This document shows, one piece after another, positions 17,880 to 25,555 of a stretch of 64,000 nucleotides of DNA. The position numbers and the translations under genes are program-made. The DNA comes from Paenibacillus nanensis (GTDB lineage: Bacteria > Bacillota > Bacilli > Paenibacillales > Paenibacillaceae), in the NCBI RefSeq assembly GCF_003583765.1, contig NZ_QXQA01000008.1:1-64000 (forward strand), read 5' to 3'. The number at the start of each line of letters is the position of its first letter. Position 1 is the stretch's first letter. Below the pieces are notes generated by a model. It worked only from the letters and a program-made list of their open reading frames with translations. It did no database searches and was not told the DNA's origin.

Positions 17880-17899
17880 AAGACCGACCGGTCTGTCTT
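17880..17899. promoter_or_regulatory. TetR-type operator
   Basis: AAGACCGACCGGTCTGTCTT is a 20-base palindrome with one mismatched pair, centred on GACCGGTC. It lies between the divergent MBL gene and TetR gene and resembles operators of YfiR-like TetR proteins. Confidence 0.75.
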
Positions 17900-18001
17900 T
17901 TAAGTTAACAGATATCCGCCGGCTATGCAACCTATTTTTGGCAGAGTATTTAAGGGATAGAGCTCTTCATGCTTGTCATCCTTATGCGCCTATGCTATTT
18001 T

Positions 18002-18017
18002 AAGACCAATCGGTATT
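18002..18017. promoter_or_regulatory. Second, degenerate TetR operator
   Basis: AAGACCAATCGGTATT shares the AAGACC-N-CGGT pattern with the operator at 17880 and lies just before the TetR start. This is a likely lower-affinity autoregulatory site. Confidence 0.5.
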
Positions 18018-18040
18018 TTTTTTGAATGGGGGTTCGGGGC

Positions 18041-18640
18041 GTGCGGAAAGGTCAAATTACTAAAGAAAGTATCATACGCGAGTCCGCGGTTTTATTTAAT
18101 ACAAAGGGTTATAACGGCGCTTCGTTGTCCGATATTATGGAGAAATGCGGGATACGCAAAGGCGGAATTTACAACCATTTCGGGAACAAGGATGAAATCG
18201 CGATCGCGGCGTTCGACTATTCGTTCTCGCAAATCGTGAAGTTTTTATCGGATGAGCTGGGGAATGCTTCGAACGCGAGAGAGAAGCTGCTTGCCGTGTG
18301 CCAGGTCTATATCGATTTGATCGAAAAGGATACGATTGCGGGAGGTTGTCCGCTGCTGAATACGGCCGTCGACAGCGATGATGGACATCCTGCTCTGAAG
18401 GAGCGGGCTCAGCAGGCGATGGGTTATTTTCTGGATGCGTTAAACAAGATTATTCTCGAAGGCGTGGACAGACAGGAGTTGAGAAAGGATATCTCCGTGG
18501 AGGAAGCGAGCACGTCTATTGTGGCCCTCATCGAAGGGGGCGTTATGCTCAGCAAGCTGTTCGGGGATAGCAAGTATATTAGGAGCTGCGTCAATCATGT
18601 GATGCAGTTTGTAGAGGATCGGTTGACCGTCAAGCCATAA
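18041..18640 (+). CDS. TetR-family regulator
   Basis: A one-component repressor of 199 residues if it starts at GTG 18041 (MRKGQITKESIIRES), which has a GGGGG site upstream; the in-frame ATG at 18026 follows a T run without a ribosome site. The helix-turn-helix is classic (GASLSDIMEKCGIRKGGIYNHFGNKDEIAI, about residues 25-55). The C-terminal domain contains GGCPLLNTAVDSDD, the pattern of the YfiR/AcrR-like group. It is divergent from the MBL hydrolase and flanked by two matching operators, so self-repression and control of that hydrolase are likely. Confidence 0.9.
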   Translation: MRKGQITKESIIRESAVLFNTKGYNGASLSDIMEKCGIRKGGIYNHFGNKDEIAIAAFDYSFSQIVKFLSDELGNASNAREKLLAVCQVYIDLIEKDTIAGGCPLLNTAVDSDDGHPALKERAQQAMGYFLDALNKIILEGVDRQELRKDISVEEASTSIVALIEGGVMLSKLFGDSKYIRSCVNHVMQFVEDRLTVKP

Positions 18641-18653
18641 CGGTATGACGAAT

Positions 18654-18702
18654 AAAAAAGAGCGAAACGGCACGTCTTGCAAAAACGAGCCGTCGCGCTC
18701 TT
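18654..18702 (-). terminator. Terminator for the SDR gene
   Basis: AAGAGCG and ACGGC pair with GCCGT and CGCTCTT around a long loop. The A run at 18654-18659 becomes the T run on the minus strand, so it mainly serves the gene at 18722-19480; it may also block read-through from the TetR gene. Confidence 0.82.
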
Positions 18703-18721
18703 CCAAGTTAATGGCCGGCGA

Positions 18722-19480
18722 TTAATAAGCGGTCCAGCCGGCGTCCGCCGTAATAACGGTACCGTTCACGAAGCTGGAATCGTCCGAAGCAAGGAACAGC
18801 GCCACTTTCGCGATCTCAGCAGGCTCGCCCGTGCGCGGGTTCAAGTTGATGCCGGACATAGCGCGTTCAGCGCCGAACGGATTCGGAGCCGTCATCGAAG
18901 CGGCAATATTCGTTGCCACGCCGCCTGGCGCAATCGCGTTGCAGCGGATGCCTGTTTTCGCGTATTGGTAGCCGACGTTTTTCGTGAGGCCGACAACGGC
19001 ATGCTTAGCCGCCGTGTAGGCTGCGCCCGCTCTGGAGCCGAACAGACCGCCGGCGGATGCGACGTTGACGATTACGCCGCTTTGCTTCTCCAGGAAGATC
19101 GGAATCGCTTTGCGGATGGTGCGCATTGGGCCTGTAGTATTTACCGCAAAGACACGGTCCCACACCTCGTCCGTCAGGTCGCCTGCAGGGACGAAGTTGT
19201 CCATGATGCCCGCGTTGTTAATGAGGATGTCGAGCGTGCCGTACTCTTTCACTGCTGTATCGATCAGGTTTTGCACGTCGTCTTCTCTTGCCACGTTCGC
19301 TGCGACGGCAAGAGCCGTACCGCCTTTGGACGAGATTTCTTCCACAACCTTGCCTGCGGACTCCACGTTCAGGTCGGAGACGACAACCTTAGCGCCTTCC
19401 GCCGCGAATAGAAGCGCGATTTCTTTGCCCATGCCGGATGCCGCGCCTGTTACGACTGCTACTTTGCCTGCTAATTTCAT
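18722..19480 (-). CDS. Short-chain dehydrogenase/reductase (FabG/BacC-like)
   Basis: A classical SDR of 252 residues. The NAD(P) motif TGAASGMG is near residues 12-19, NNAG near 90, and the catalytic Tyr and Lys in AAYTAAKHA near 155-160, preceded by the Ser in NVASAGGLFG. The last residues TVITADAGWTAY are typical of glucose-dehydrogenase or 3-oxoacyl-reductase-like members. The substrate cannot be assigned. AGGAGGA precedes the ATG at 19480. The gene is divergent from a TetR regulator, with a 28-base dyad between them. Confidence 0.9.
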   Translation of the reverse strand: MKLAGKVAVVTGAASGMGKEIALLFAAEGAKVVVSDLNVESAGKVVEEISSKGGTALAVAANVAREDDVQNLIDTAVKEYGTLDILINNAGIMDNFVPAGDLTDEVWDRVFAVNTTGPMRTIRKAIPIFLEKQSGVIVNVASAGGLFGSRAGAAYTAAKHAVVGLTKNVGYQYAKTGIRCNAIAPGGVATNIAASMTAPNPFGAERAMSGINLNPRTGEPAEIAKVALFLASDDSSFVNGTVITADAGWTAY

Positions 19481-19556
19481 GTTTGTTCCTCCTCATTCAT
19501 TCGTGATTCGTGTTCGCTAAAAGAAGTTGGGATTATGAGAGGTATATAAGATGTTC

Positions 19557-19584
19557 AACAGTTGTACAATAGAGTACATCTGTT
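19557..19584. promoter_or_regulatory. 28-base dyad operator between SDR and TetR genes
   Basis: Half-sites AACAGTTGTAC and GTACATCTGTT form an inverted repeat (10 of 11 positions) separated by six bases. This is the expected arrangement for a TetR-family dimer or pair of dimers controlling the divergent SDR gene and its own gene. Confidence 0.7.
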
Positions 19585-19709
19585 AATAAAATTATAATAG
19601 AATAGAAGAAAACGAAACAATATATAAAACGTTTTCAAATGTGCGATAACGGACAACTTGGGATGAGTTGTTGAATATTTTTTTGTGGAAAATAAGGGGG
19701 ATCGAGCCT

Positions 19710-20303
19710 ATGGTGAAGTCGGTGACGGACCGCCGCGTCCTGCGCAGCAAGCAGGCACTCAAAGAAGCGTTGTTATCGCTCATGGCGCGCAAAAGCTTTT
19801 CGTCTATTTCGATCACGGAAATCGTGGAGCTGGCGAACTATAACCGGGGGACATTTTATACCCATTACGAGAACAAGGAAGCGCTGCTGGATGATGTGCT
19901 GGGGGAGCTGATCGACGAGCTGATCGCGGCGTTCCGCGCGCCTTATGACAAGGTGGAGCTGTTCCGGGTCGATGAGATGTCGGCGAATTCGGTTAAGATC
20001 TTCGAGCATATCTACAGCCGAAAAGAGATTTACAGCGTGCTGTTCCACAGCGACGTGCTGCCGATGGTGAAGGAGAAGATGTTCGCCGCGATCAAGCGGA
20101 TATCGATTGAGGATCTGGAGCATGCGCCTCAAGGCAAGCTCAATCCCGAGCTGATGCACGCGTATTCGATGCACGCGCTGATGGGGCTTGTTTTTTATTG
20201 GATTGAAGGCGGGTTCCAATATCCGCCGGAGTATATGCAGGAGCAGCTGGTGGAGATCCTGCATTATCGGCCTACGGCGGCACGGACGCATTTGAAGAAA
20301 TAA
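19710..20303 (+). CDS. TetR-family regulator
   Basis: A 197-residue regulator. The start at 19710 (MVKSVTDRRVLRSKQAL) has AAGGGGG upstream; the open frame extends further back to 19668 without a ribosome site. The helix-turn-helix segment is SFSSISITEIVELANYNRGTFYTHYENKEALL (about 30-62). The C-terminal domain resembles the group with a YRRGTFYTHYENKE helix and hydrophobic ligand pocket (MHAYSMHALMGLVFYWIEGGFQYPPEYM). It is divergent from the SDR gene, which is the probable target through the dyad at 19557-19584. Confidence 0.9.
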   Translation: MVKSVTDRRVLRSKQALKEALLSLMARKSFSSISITEIVELANYNRGTFYTHYENKEALLDDVLGELIDELIAAFRAPYDKVELFRVDEMSANSVKIFEHIYSRKEIYSVLFHSDVLPMVKEKMFAAIKRISIEDLEHAPQGKLNPELMHAYSMHALMGLVFYWIEGGFQYPPEYMQEQLVEILHYRPTAARTHLKK

Positions 20304-20458
20304 GGGATGCGGCTTGTTGAAAGCAGATGGTTCGGGGAAGACTGAGGAGTGGAGCTTGCTTGGAGAAGAGAGCTTCACAGAAGCGGACAAGTTCTGCTAT
20401 GCTGTTGGATAGGATACTTAGCCATCATACTAACTGAAGAATAGGAAGCGAATGTTGT

Positions 20459-20626
20459 ATGTATTGTGTATGCAAACCGTGTATTGAATTTGCTTTGGAA
20501 CGTTTCGTGGACGAATATGAAGACGCGCCGGACGTGGTCGATCTGAAGGAGACGCAGTTCGCGAACTGGGATCCGCCTCGGAAATGCGATTTCTGTGAAG
20601 ATAAGGCGGCTTATTTGGTGGTTTAG
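20459..20626 (+). CDS. YyzF-like CxxH/CxxC zinc-ribbon-like mini-protein
   Basis: A 55-residue protein: MYCVCKPCIEFALERF at the start and KCDFCEDKAAYLVV at the end. Two cysteine pairs (C5-x2-C8 and C43-x2-C46) could bind one zinc ion. The size, the VDEYEDAPDVV segment and the position between the wal/htrA block and rlmH match the CxxH/CxxC protein family (YyzF, BA_5709 type); here the first motif reads CKPC instead of CxxH. AGGA lies about 12 bases upstream of the ATG. The function of the family is unknown. Confidence 0.85.
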   Translation: MYCVCKPCIEFALERFVDEYEDAPDVVDLKETQFANWDPPRKCDFCEDKAAYLVV

Positions 20627-20639
20627 CCGCAGGTGAGAG

Positions 20640-20676
20640 AAGGAACAACGGGGGGCCCGCGTTGTTCCTTTTGCTT
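20640..20676 (+). terminator. Intrinsic terminator
   Basis: AAGGAACAAC pairs perfectly with GTTGTTCCTT over an 11-base GC-rich loop, followed by a T-rich run. It lies between converging genes and may act on both. Confidence 0.88.
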
Positions 20677-20677
20677 T

Positions 20678-21058
20678 TTAGTCCATTCCCGTCAGCTTGT
20701 CGTGAATCTTATGCTCGTAATCGGCGAAGGCGGCAGACGCCGTCCATCCGCGATCGGACATGAGGGTCTGATAGCGGAGCTTCTTGGCCGACAGCTCTCG
20801 CTGAAGCTTCTGCCGTTCGTTATCGTTATGGCAAGCGGCAATGAGGTCGCCGAGCGTGATCATCTCTTTGCGAAGCTGCATTTCCTCTGGGAGCGCTCCG
20901 GCGTTTTTCAACAGCTTGTAGCTGAGACGAAGCTCCTCGGGAACGCCGGCCATATCATCGGGCGGCAGCGGCTTGCCTTTGCCGGGCAAATTATCGAATT
21001 CGCCCTTACGTTCGGCTTCGCGAATGCGTTCCTCCGCAATCATGCGTAAAATGTCCAT
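20678..21058 (-). CDS. DUF1992 (DnaJ-C28-like) domain protein
   Basis: A 126-residue protein with the DUF1992 pattern: AEERIREAERKGEFDNLPGKGKPLPPDD at the N-terminus and KKLRYQTLMSDRG near the C-terminus. The domain is also found in eukaryotic DNAJC28, but the molecular function is unknown. AAAGGAGC precedes the ATG at 21058. It is divergent from the LipL-like gene. Confidence 0.88.
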   Translation of the reverse strand: MDILRMIAEERIREAERKGEFDNLPGKGKPLPPDDMAGVPEELRLSYKLLKNAGALPEEMQLRKEMITLGDLIAACHNDNERQKLQRELSAKKLRYQTLMSDRGWTASAAFADYEHKIHDKLTGMD

Positions 21059-21251
21059 CGGTTATCAGCTCCTTTGGCAACATTTTATCACATCAAGGGG
21101 TTGTTTTATGCGGGTGGCATTCATTGTAACAAGTACAATTTTTTACGTGATGAGAAGAGGACTGGGCGAGCCGTCTGACCGAATGGCGCATTTTGAATTT
21201 TTTGTTATACTGACACTACATAATCGTTTTCGGGGAGAGAAGGTGACCGCA

Positions 21252-22067
21252 ATGAGCCAATTGCCGCAAAATATGATGATTCTGGACCGGATGAATGAGC
21301 TGGGATTATCCGATCCGCTATACGCCTTTGCGTTGGACGAGCTGCTATGTCGCAGGGCGGGACAGGGCGGACCTCCGGTTTGCCATATTTGGCGGTATCC
21401 GCAGGCCTTCGTGCTGGGCTCGCAGGATGTACGGCTGCCATACGCGCGGGAGGCGATGGACTGGCTGGAGTCGAACGGCTGGCCTGTCGTGGTGAGAAAC
21501 TCAGGAGGAGCGGCCGTTCCGCTGGATGGCGGCGTGGTCAACCTGTCGCTTATATGGCCTAGCTCCAGTGAGGGGCATGCGGGTTATCGCTACGACTTCG
21601 AGACGATGTTCGGGTTGATTCGGGAAGCGCTGCTCGGCACGGGACGGATCGTGGAGAAGGGGCTAGTTGAGGGCGCATATTGCCCCGGCGACTATGACCT
21701 GAGCATAGAAGGCCGTAAGTTTTGCGGCATCGCGCAGAGGCGGCAGGTGAACGCTACGATTATTCAGGCTTTTGTTGTGGCGGAGGGTTCAGGGAGCGCA
21801 CGCGCTGAATTCGTTCGCGCTTTTTACGACATCGCCTCTGGAGGGGATGATTCGCTGGGGCATCCTATTGTGGTGGGGAGCAGTACGGCCAGCTTGGAGG
21901 AGCTTGCGGGACTTGGGCCGATGGCGGCGTTTTCTTTTGCAGGTGCAATTAAGGATATCATTAGCGGGGGCTTAGGCGGGGCTGCGTTGGTTGATGCGTT
22001 GCATCTCCCGGAGCGGGATGAGGTTGAGGCAATTGTTGCTTCGATACGCGCTCGTTACTTAAAGTGA
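21252..22067 (+). CDS. Octanoyl-transferase of the LipL/LipM type
   Basis: A biotin/lipoate protein-ligase-fold enzyme of 271 residues that most likely moves octanoyl groups between GcvH and lipoyl domains (LipL) or from ACP to GcvH (LipM). The segment [24 protein letters not shown] carries the expected catalytic Cys (C144) and Lys. [19 protein letters not shown] is the substrate-loop motif. LipL is favoured from the YCPGDYDL and AQRR pattern. The ATG at 21252 is chosen with AGAAGG upstream; a GTG at 21243 behind GGGGAG is equally possible. Confidence 0.8.
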   Translation: MSQLPQNMMILDRMNELGLSDPLYAFALDELLCRRAGQGGPPVCHIWRYPQAFVLGSQDVRLPYAREAMDWLESNGWPVVVRNSGGAAVPLDGGVVNLSLIWPSSSEGHAGYRYDFETMFGLIREALLGTGRIVEKGLVEGAYCPGDYDLSIEGRKFCGIAQRRQVNATIIQAFVVAEGSGSARAEFVRAFYDIASGGDDSLGHPIVVGSSTASLEELAGLGPMAAFSFAGAIKDIISGGLGGAALVDALHLPERDEVEAIVASIRARYLK

Positions 22068-22123
22068 GTTATGTGCAGGCAAGGAATGGACATTACATAA
22101 TAGATGATGGCGGTGCTGATGAA

Positions 22124-22603
22124 ATGCATATACAGATTGTTGCGGTAGGCAAGCTGAAAGAAGATTATTTGGTCAAAGGAATCGCGGAGTATGCGAAGCG
22201 ACTGGGTCCGTACATTAAGCTGACGATCAGCGAAGTCCCGGACGAGAAAGCGCCGGAACAGCTGAGCGCCAGCGAGGAAGCGCAGGTGAAGCAGCGCGAG
22301 GGCGAACGTATCCTGGCACAGATTAAGCCGGACACGTACATCATCGCCGCAGCTATACAGGGCGAGTTGATGACGTCGGAGAAGCTGGCGAGCCATATTG
22401 AGGATCTGGCTACTTACGGACGGAGCCAGATCGCATTTGTTATTGGTGGGAGCCTGGGGTTGTCCGATGAGGTGTTGAAGCGGGCTCATTTGAAAATTTC
22501 GTTCGGGCGGTTTACCTATCCGCATCAGCTGCTGCGGTTGGTTCTTGTGGAGCAGGTTTATAGAGTGGTGAAGATTATGCGGGGGGAACCGTATCACAAA
22601 TAG
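22124..22603 (+). CDS. rlmH: RlmH, 23S rRNA pseudouridine-1915 N3-methyltransferase
   Basis: A SPOUT-class methyltransferase (formerly OrfX/YydA) that modifies m3-pseudouridine 1915 of 23S rRNA, 159 residues. It begins [27 protein letters not shown]. The SAM knot region is [17 protein letters not shown] and the C-terminus is [15 protein letters not shown], fully conserved in the family. The start at 22124 fits family length; the ribosome site is weak (GGCGGTG). Its 3' end is the attachment-site position for SCC elements in staphylococci; two further copies of that terminal sequence lie downstream in this window. Confidence 0.96.
   Translation: MHIQIVAVGKLKEDYLVKGIAEYAKRLGPYIKLTISEVPDEKAPEQLSASEEAQVKQREGERILAQIKPDTYIIAAAIQGELMTSEKLASHIEDLATYGRSQIAFVIGGSLGLSDEVLKRAHLKISFGRFTYPHQLLRLVLVEQVYRVVKIMRGEPYHK
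22586..22603 (+). repeat. SCC-like attachment site copy 1 (rlmH 3' end)
   Basis: GAACCGTATCACAAATAG is the last 18 bases of rlmH (E-P-Y-H-K-stop). It is a direct repeat of 23471-23488 (16/18 identical) and 31660-31677 (13/18 identical). Staphylococcal SCC elements insert at exactly this place in rlmH (orfX). Confidence 0.8.
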
Positions 22604-22652
22604 TGGGGAAGCGGAAAATAGAATTGAATGTTGAAGTAGGCAGGGGGTTGCT

Positions 22653-23423
22653 TTGGTATTGAAAAAATACGAAGCCAACAGAGAGCATTTGCAAAAAGAA
22701 GTAATGAATATGATGATACTAATCCAAGGTGGAACTGTTGAGTTGCGTGATTATATTAACACGAACAAATGGCTTAGTTCTAATTATAGGTTATCAGACC
22801 CTGGAAGAGGAACGGATAGGAAGGTTATTACATGGACTGAAACGATAGAATCTTTCTACGTAATGAAGTATCCGGTAACACAGCATTTATATCATTTTGC
22901 CATGTACGAGGAAGTTCTGGAATCTAATACAAGTAACCTACCCGTTACGGAAGTTTCATGGCTAGATTCGCTTGTCTTTTGTAATAAGCTGTCCAGAATA
23001 CTTGGCAGGGATGAATGCTACACCATCAGTAACGAAAGTGAGAATACGATATATGACAAAACAGCGAATGGCTTTCGATTACTAACAGATGCTGAATGGC
23101 AGTATGCGTGTAAAGCGGGAACAAAGGGATATCGGTATGAAAGTATTGAGAAGATTGCATGGTATAAAGAGAACTCCAGTGGATCAGCTCAACCAGTCGG
23201 AAAACTGCTTTCTAATCCATGGGGGCTTTATGACATGGTGGGGAATGTATGGGAATGGTGCTGGGATCTATATGATGCGGAACGATACGGGGATTATAGA
23301 GTTTTTCGGGGAGGCAGTTGGGCTGAAGTTGAAAACAACTGCGGTTCTACGATTAGAAGAAAGAGCATGCCGAACCTTAAGATAGACGACCTTGGCTTTA
23401 GAATTGCGTGCGGAAGGCAATAA
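22653..23423 (+). CDS. SUMF1/FGE-like domain protein in a small AT-rich island
   Basis: A 256-residue protein of the formylglycine-generating-enzyme (SUMF1) fold. It starts at TTG 22653 behind GGGGG; an internal ATG at 22704 is an alternative. Family blocks are clear: YPVTQ, NLPVTEVSWLDSLVFCNKLS, FRLLTDAEWQYACKAG, NPWGLYDMVGNVWEWCWD, RVFRGGSWAEVENNCGSTIRRKSMPN and GFRIACG. The CxxxxC active-site pair of true formylglycine-generating enzymes is not present; only one Cys occurs in the expected region, so it may be a binding or modified-activity member. Base composition is visibly AT-richer than rlmH. It is enclosed by two copies of the rlmH-end repeat. Confidence 0.85.
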   Translation: MVLKKYEANREHLQKEVMNMMILIQGGTVELRDYINTNKWLSSNYRLSDPGRGTDRKVITWTETIESFYVMKYPVTQHLYHFAMYEEVLESNTSNLPVTEVSWLDSLVFCNKLSRILGRDECYTISNESENTIYDKTANGFRLLTDAEWQYACKAGTKGYRYESIEKIAWYKENSSGSAQPVGKLLSNPWGLYDMVGNVWEWCWDLYDAERYGDYRVFRGGSWAEVENNCGSTIRRKSMPNLKIDDLGFRIACGRQ

Positions 23424-23470
23424 GAAGTTGCAAAAGCCTAGGATACTCGCTTTACCATTAATGTCACGGT

Positions 23471-23488
23471 GAACCGTATCACAAGTAA
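23471..23488 (+). repeat. SCC-like attachment site copy 2
   Basis: GAACCGTATCACAAGTAA, 16/18 identical to the rlmH 3' end, with both differences at codon third positions (AAA/AAG, TAG/TAA). The preceding codon is GGT, so G-E-P-Y-H-K-stop is still encoded; upstream of that the similarity to rlmH ends. Confidence 0.75.
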
Positions 23489-23573
23489 CGGCAAGTTTTT
23501 TCTGAAAAACGCGCAGCAGGCTTGGAAAGGTGCTTTGCCGGGCTTGGGTATGGAATGGGTCACGCTTGGCTGC

Positions 23574-23607
23574 AAAGCCGGTACAGACAGGTTTCTGCGG
23601 GCTTTTT
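23574..23607 (+). terminator. Plus-strand terminator
   Basis: AAAGCC and CAGA pair with TCTG and GGCTTT, followed by a short T run. It is placed about 90 bases after the second rlmH-end repeat. Confidence 0.65.
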
Positions 23608-23744
23608 GGCGTTACAAAATAGTGCGGTTTCTGGAGGGAAGTGTCGGGTCGAACGCAAGTTCAATGCCAGAGACTTTACGCCTGTTCTTCATGTGGATTT
23701 ACTTGACCACAGCCTGAAGGAACGTCTTCTGCGTTTTATCCAAA

Positions 23745-23775
23745 AACAAAAAACTGGCACAAGTATGTGCCAGTT
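23745..23775 (-). terminator. Minus-strand terminator for the CPBP gene
   Basis: AACTGGCAC and GTGCCAGTT are a perfect nine-base inverted repeat with a six-base loop. The A-rich tract just left of it is the T run on the minus strand. It lies 90 bases after the CPBP gene. Confidence 0.85.
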
Positions 23776-23864
23776 ATGCGTGTGCCCAAGTGCAAAGATG
23801 AATATCTCTAAAAAAGACACGGATACATACTATCCTATAAAAAATAAACAAATGAAAGCTTTAT

Positions 23865-24758
23865 TTACTTCGATACGGGAAGGTTCCGGGCCTCAACCCT
23901 TCGATACCGCGCAGCTCCAATTAGCATAGGAATGGAGATCAGAAGACTGGCCACGACCGGAACAATGGAACCCTCAAGTCCAAAATCGCCCCCTGTGAGA
24001 AGTGCTGCACCGTTTAGCTCTACAGTAAATAGACCGGCTGCTGAGTGCCCGGAAACAGGAAAGCCAAGCAAGCCCTCAATGGCATTCCAAGCAAAATGCA
24101 GTCCCATGGCAAACCACAAGTTCCGCCGCCACAAGAAGGCGGCTCCGAGCAGAACACCTGCTTCTAGGGCTATGGCGAACGCGCTCCATAACGTTGCCCC
24201 TGTATTTCCAAGATGGGCAACTCCAAAGAATAAAGAGGTCACAGCGAGTGCGAGCGGTTTCCCCCCCAATCGATCAATAGCTTGAAACATAAGCCCACGA
24301 AAGATAAGCTCCTCGACAATGGCCGCTCCCAAAGCTGCTTCAATGGAGAGTATTAAAACAGAACCCGCATTCGCAGAACTTGCCCACTGAAAGGAGTAAC
24401 CTCCCAGCGCCATAATAATTAAGACGGACCCTGCGATAAAGATTGTCCCGGTAAGCATGCCAAGGACAGCTTCAATTCCTGCGCGTTGTCTGGCTATCTC
24501 TGGAGTGGAACGCCGGGCCAGGTATGTCAGCGTGAACTTATAAACCATAATGGCCAGCAACCCCATCACTAGCGTAAGGGCAAGGGATATCAGTCCATCT
24601 ACTCGTTCTGTCAGCTGCCGGAATAACGTATCTATGAGAACAATACCGATAGCTCCCACAAGCATCCAGACGATTGGAAAACGCCAAAATGGACCCCGAG
24701 CACTTAACTTCCTGCCATTCTGCAGCAGCTCTTTATTTTCAGATGTTTTTCTCTTCAT
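23865..24758 (-). CDS. CPBP-family intramembrane metalloprotease
   Basis: A CAAX-protease/bacteriocin-processing (Abi) family protein of 297 residues with about seven to eight membrane helices. All active-site motifs are present: E149-E150 and R154 (VEELIFRG), H182 (FFGVAHLG), H221 and N225 (HFAWN). GAGGAGG lies about 12 bases before the ATG at 24758. In Firmicutes such proteases often give immunity to self-made peptides or process signalling peptides. It is followed upstream by a minus-strand two-component system, which may control it. Confidence 0.88.
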   Translation of the reverse strand: MKRKTSENKELLQNGRKLSARGPFWRFPIVWMLVGAIGIVLIDTLFRQLTERVDGLISLALTLVMGLLAIMVYKFTLTYLARRSTPEIARQRAGIEAVLGMLTGTIFIAGSVLIIMALGGYSFQWASSANAGSVLILSIEAALGAAIVEELIFRGLMFQAIDRLGGKPLALAVTSLFFGVAHLGNTGATLWSAFAIALEAGVLLGAAFLWRRNLWFAMGLHFAWNAIEGLLGFPVSGHSAAGLFTVELNGAALLTGGDFGLEGSIVPVVASLLISIPMLIGAARYRRVEARNLPVSK

Positions 24759-24862
24759 GTCTTATATTGCCTCCTCAGTTGCTTGATGCTATGAGTATAG
24801 GCTGAAAAAGTCATAACGAGACAGTGCCCTTTTGTCATCATTTATTCGATGGCTACATTCGA

Positions 24863-24898
24863 AAAAAGCCGGCAACTCTATAGAGTTACCAGCTTTTT
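24863..24898 (-). terminator. Bidirectional terminator
   Basis: AAAAAGC...AACTCT pairs with AGAGTT...GCTTTTT around an AT loop, with T runs on both strands. It ends the minus-strand kinase/regulator operon at 24908. Confidence 0.85.
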
Positions 24899-24907
24899 GG
24901 GATCGGC

Positions 24908-25555
24908 TTATGGATGGTCCAAAATTCCCGAATCTCGGGCTTTACGGGCGGCCTCCCGCCTTCCTTTCACATTCAGCTTTGAATAGATCGTTGAGATATA
25001 ATTTTTAACCGTCCCCTCGCTAAGATACAGCGCCTCGGCAATGTCTTGATTACGCAGGCCGGAAGCCAGCTTATGCAGCACTTCTATTTCACGGGGAGTG
25101 AGCCCGAATTCATTATGTTTCGCAGGGGTGGTATTGTTGATGCTCTTGATCATTTTGCTCGCCATTTCCTGTGTGATTAAAGTCCCTCCCGCCTGAACCA
25201 CTCGTATGCCTGCAGCCAGTTCTTTGGGATGAAGGGCTTTGAGCAGATAACCTTCTGCCCCACAGCTCAACGCCGCTAATACATATTCAACCTCCTTATA
25301 GGAGGTCAGCATGATGATTTTGATTGCAGGTAATCGCTCTTTAATCAAGGCCGTTGCGGAGACGCCGTCCATGACGGGCATATTAATATCCATCAACACA
25401 ATATCCGGCAAAAACTGCTCGCAGCCCTTCAGTGCCTCCTCGCCATTCTTGGCTAAACCGACAATTTCCAAATCTTTTTCCATGGACAGCACGATATGTA
25501 AGCTTTCGAGAATCAATTCTTGATCATCGGCAATCAGCACCTTAATTTTCTCCAT
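24908..25555 (-). CDS. NarL/LuxR-type response regulator (LiaR/DesR-like)
   Basis: A 215-residue response regulator. The receiver domain (1-120) has phospho-acceptor D56 (IVLMDINMPVMDG) and Lys in YLLKALHP. The LuxR helix-turn-helix (about 150-205) reads LTPREIEVLHKLASGLRNQDIAEALYLSEGTVKNYISTIYSKL. The gene overlaps the end of the kinase gene by 14 bases. NarL-type pairs of this kind usually sense cell-envelope stress or membrane fluidity. Possible targets are the adjacent CPBP gene and the divergent gene at 26939. Confidence 0.92.
   Translation of the reverse strand: MEKIKVLIADDQELILESLHIVLSMEKDLEIVGLAKNGEEALKGCEQFLPDIVLMDINMPVMDGVSATALIKERLPAIKIIMLTSYKEVEYVLAALSCGAEGYLLKALHPKELAAGIRVVQAGGTLITQEMASKMIKSINNTTPAKHNEFGLTPREIEVLHKLASGLRNQDIAEALYLSEGTVKNYISTIYSKLNVKGRREAARKARDSGILDHP

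Larger units (their letters stand above)
23489..23864. other. Non-coding stretch after the second rlmH-end repeat
   Basis: 376 bases with no convincing gene. Two open frames (from 23469 and 23522) lack ribosome sites and family resemblance. It holds two terminator hairpins facing opposite ways. The plus-strand terminator about 90 bases after the repeat would be a natural end of an older rlmH transcript before the SUMF1 insert arrived. Confidence 0.6.

Noticed and set aside
23469..23929. Two overlapping plus-strand frames of 82 and 135 codons
   Set aside because: No ribosome site, no family resemblance, and they run through two terminator hairpins.
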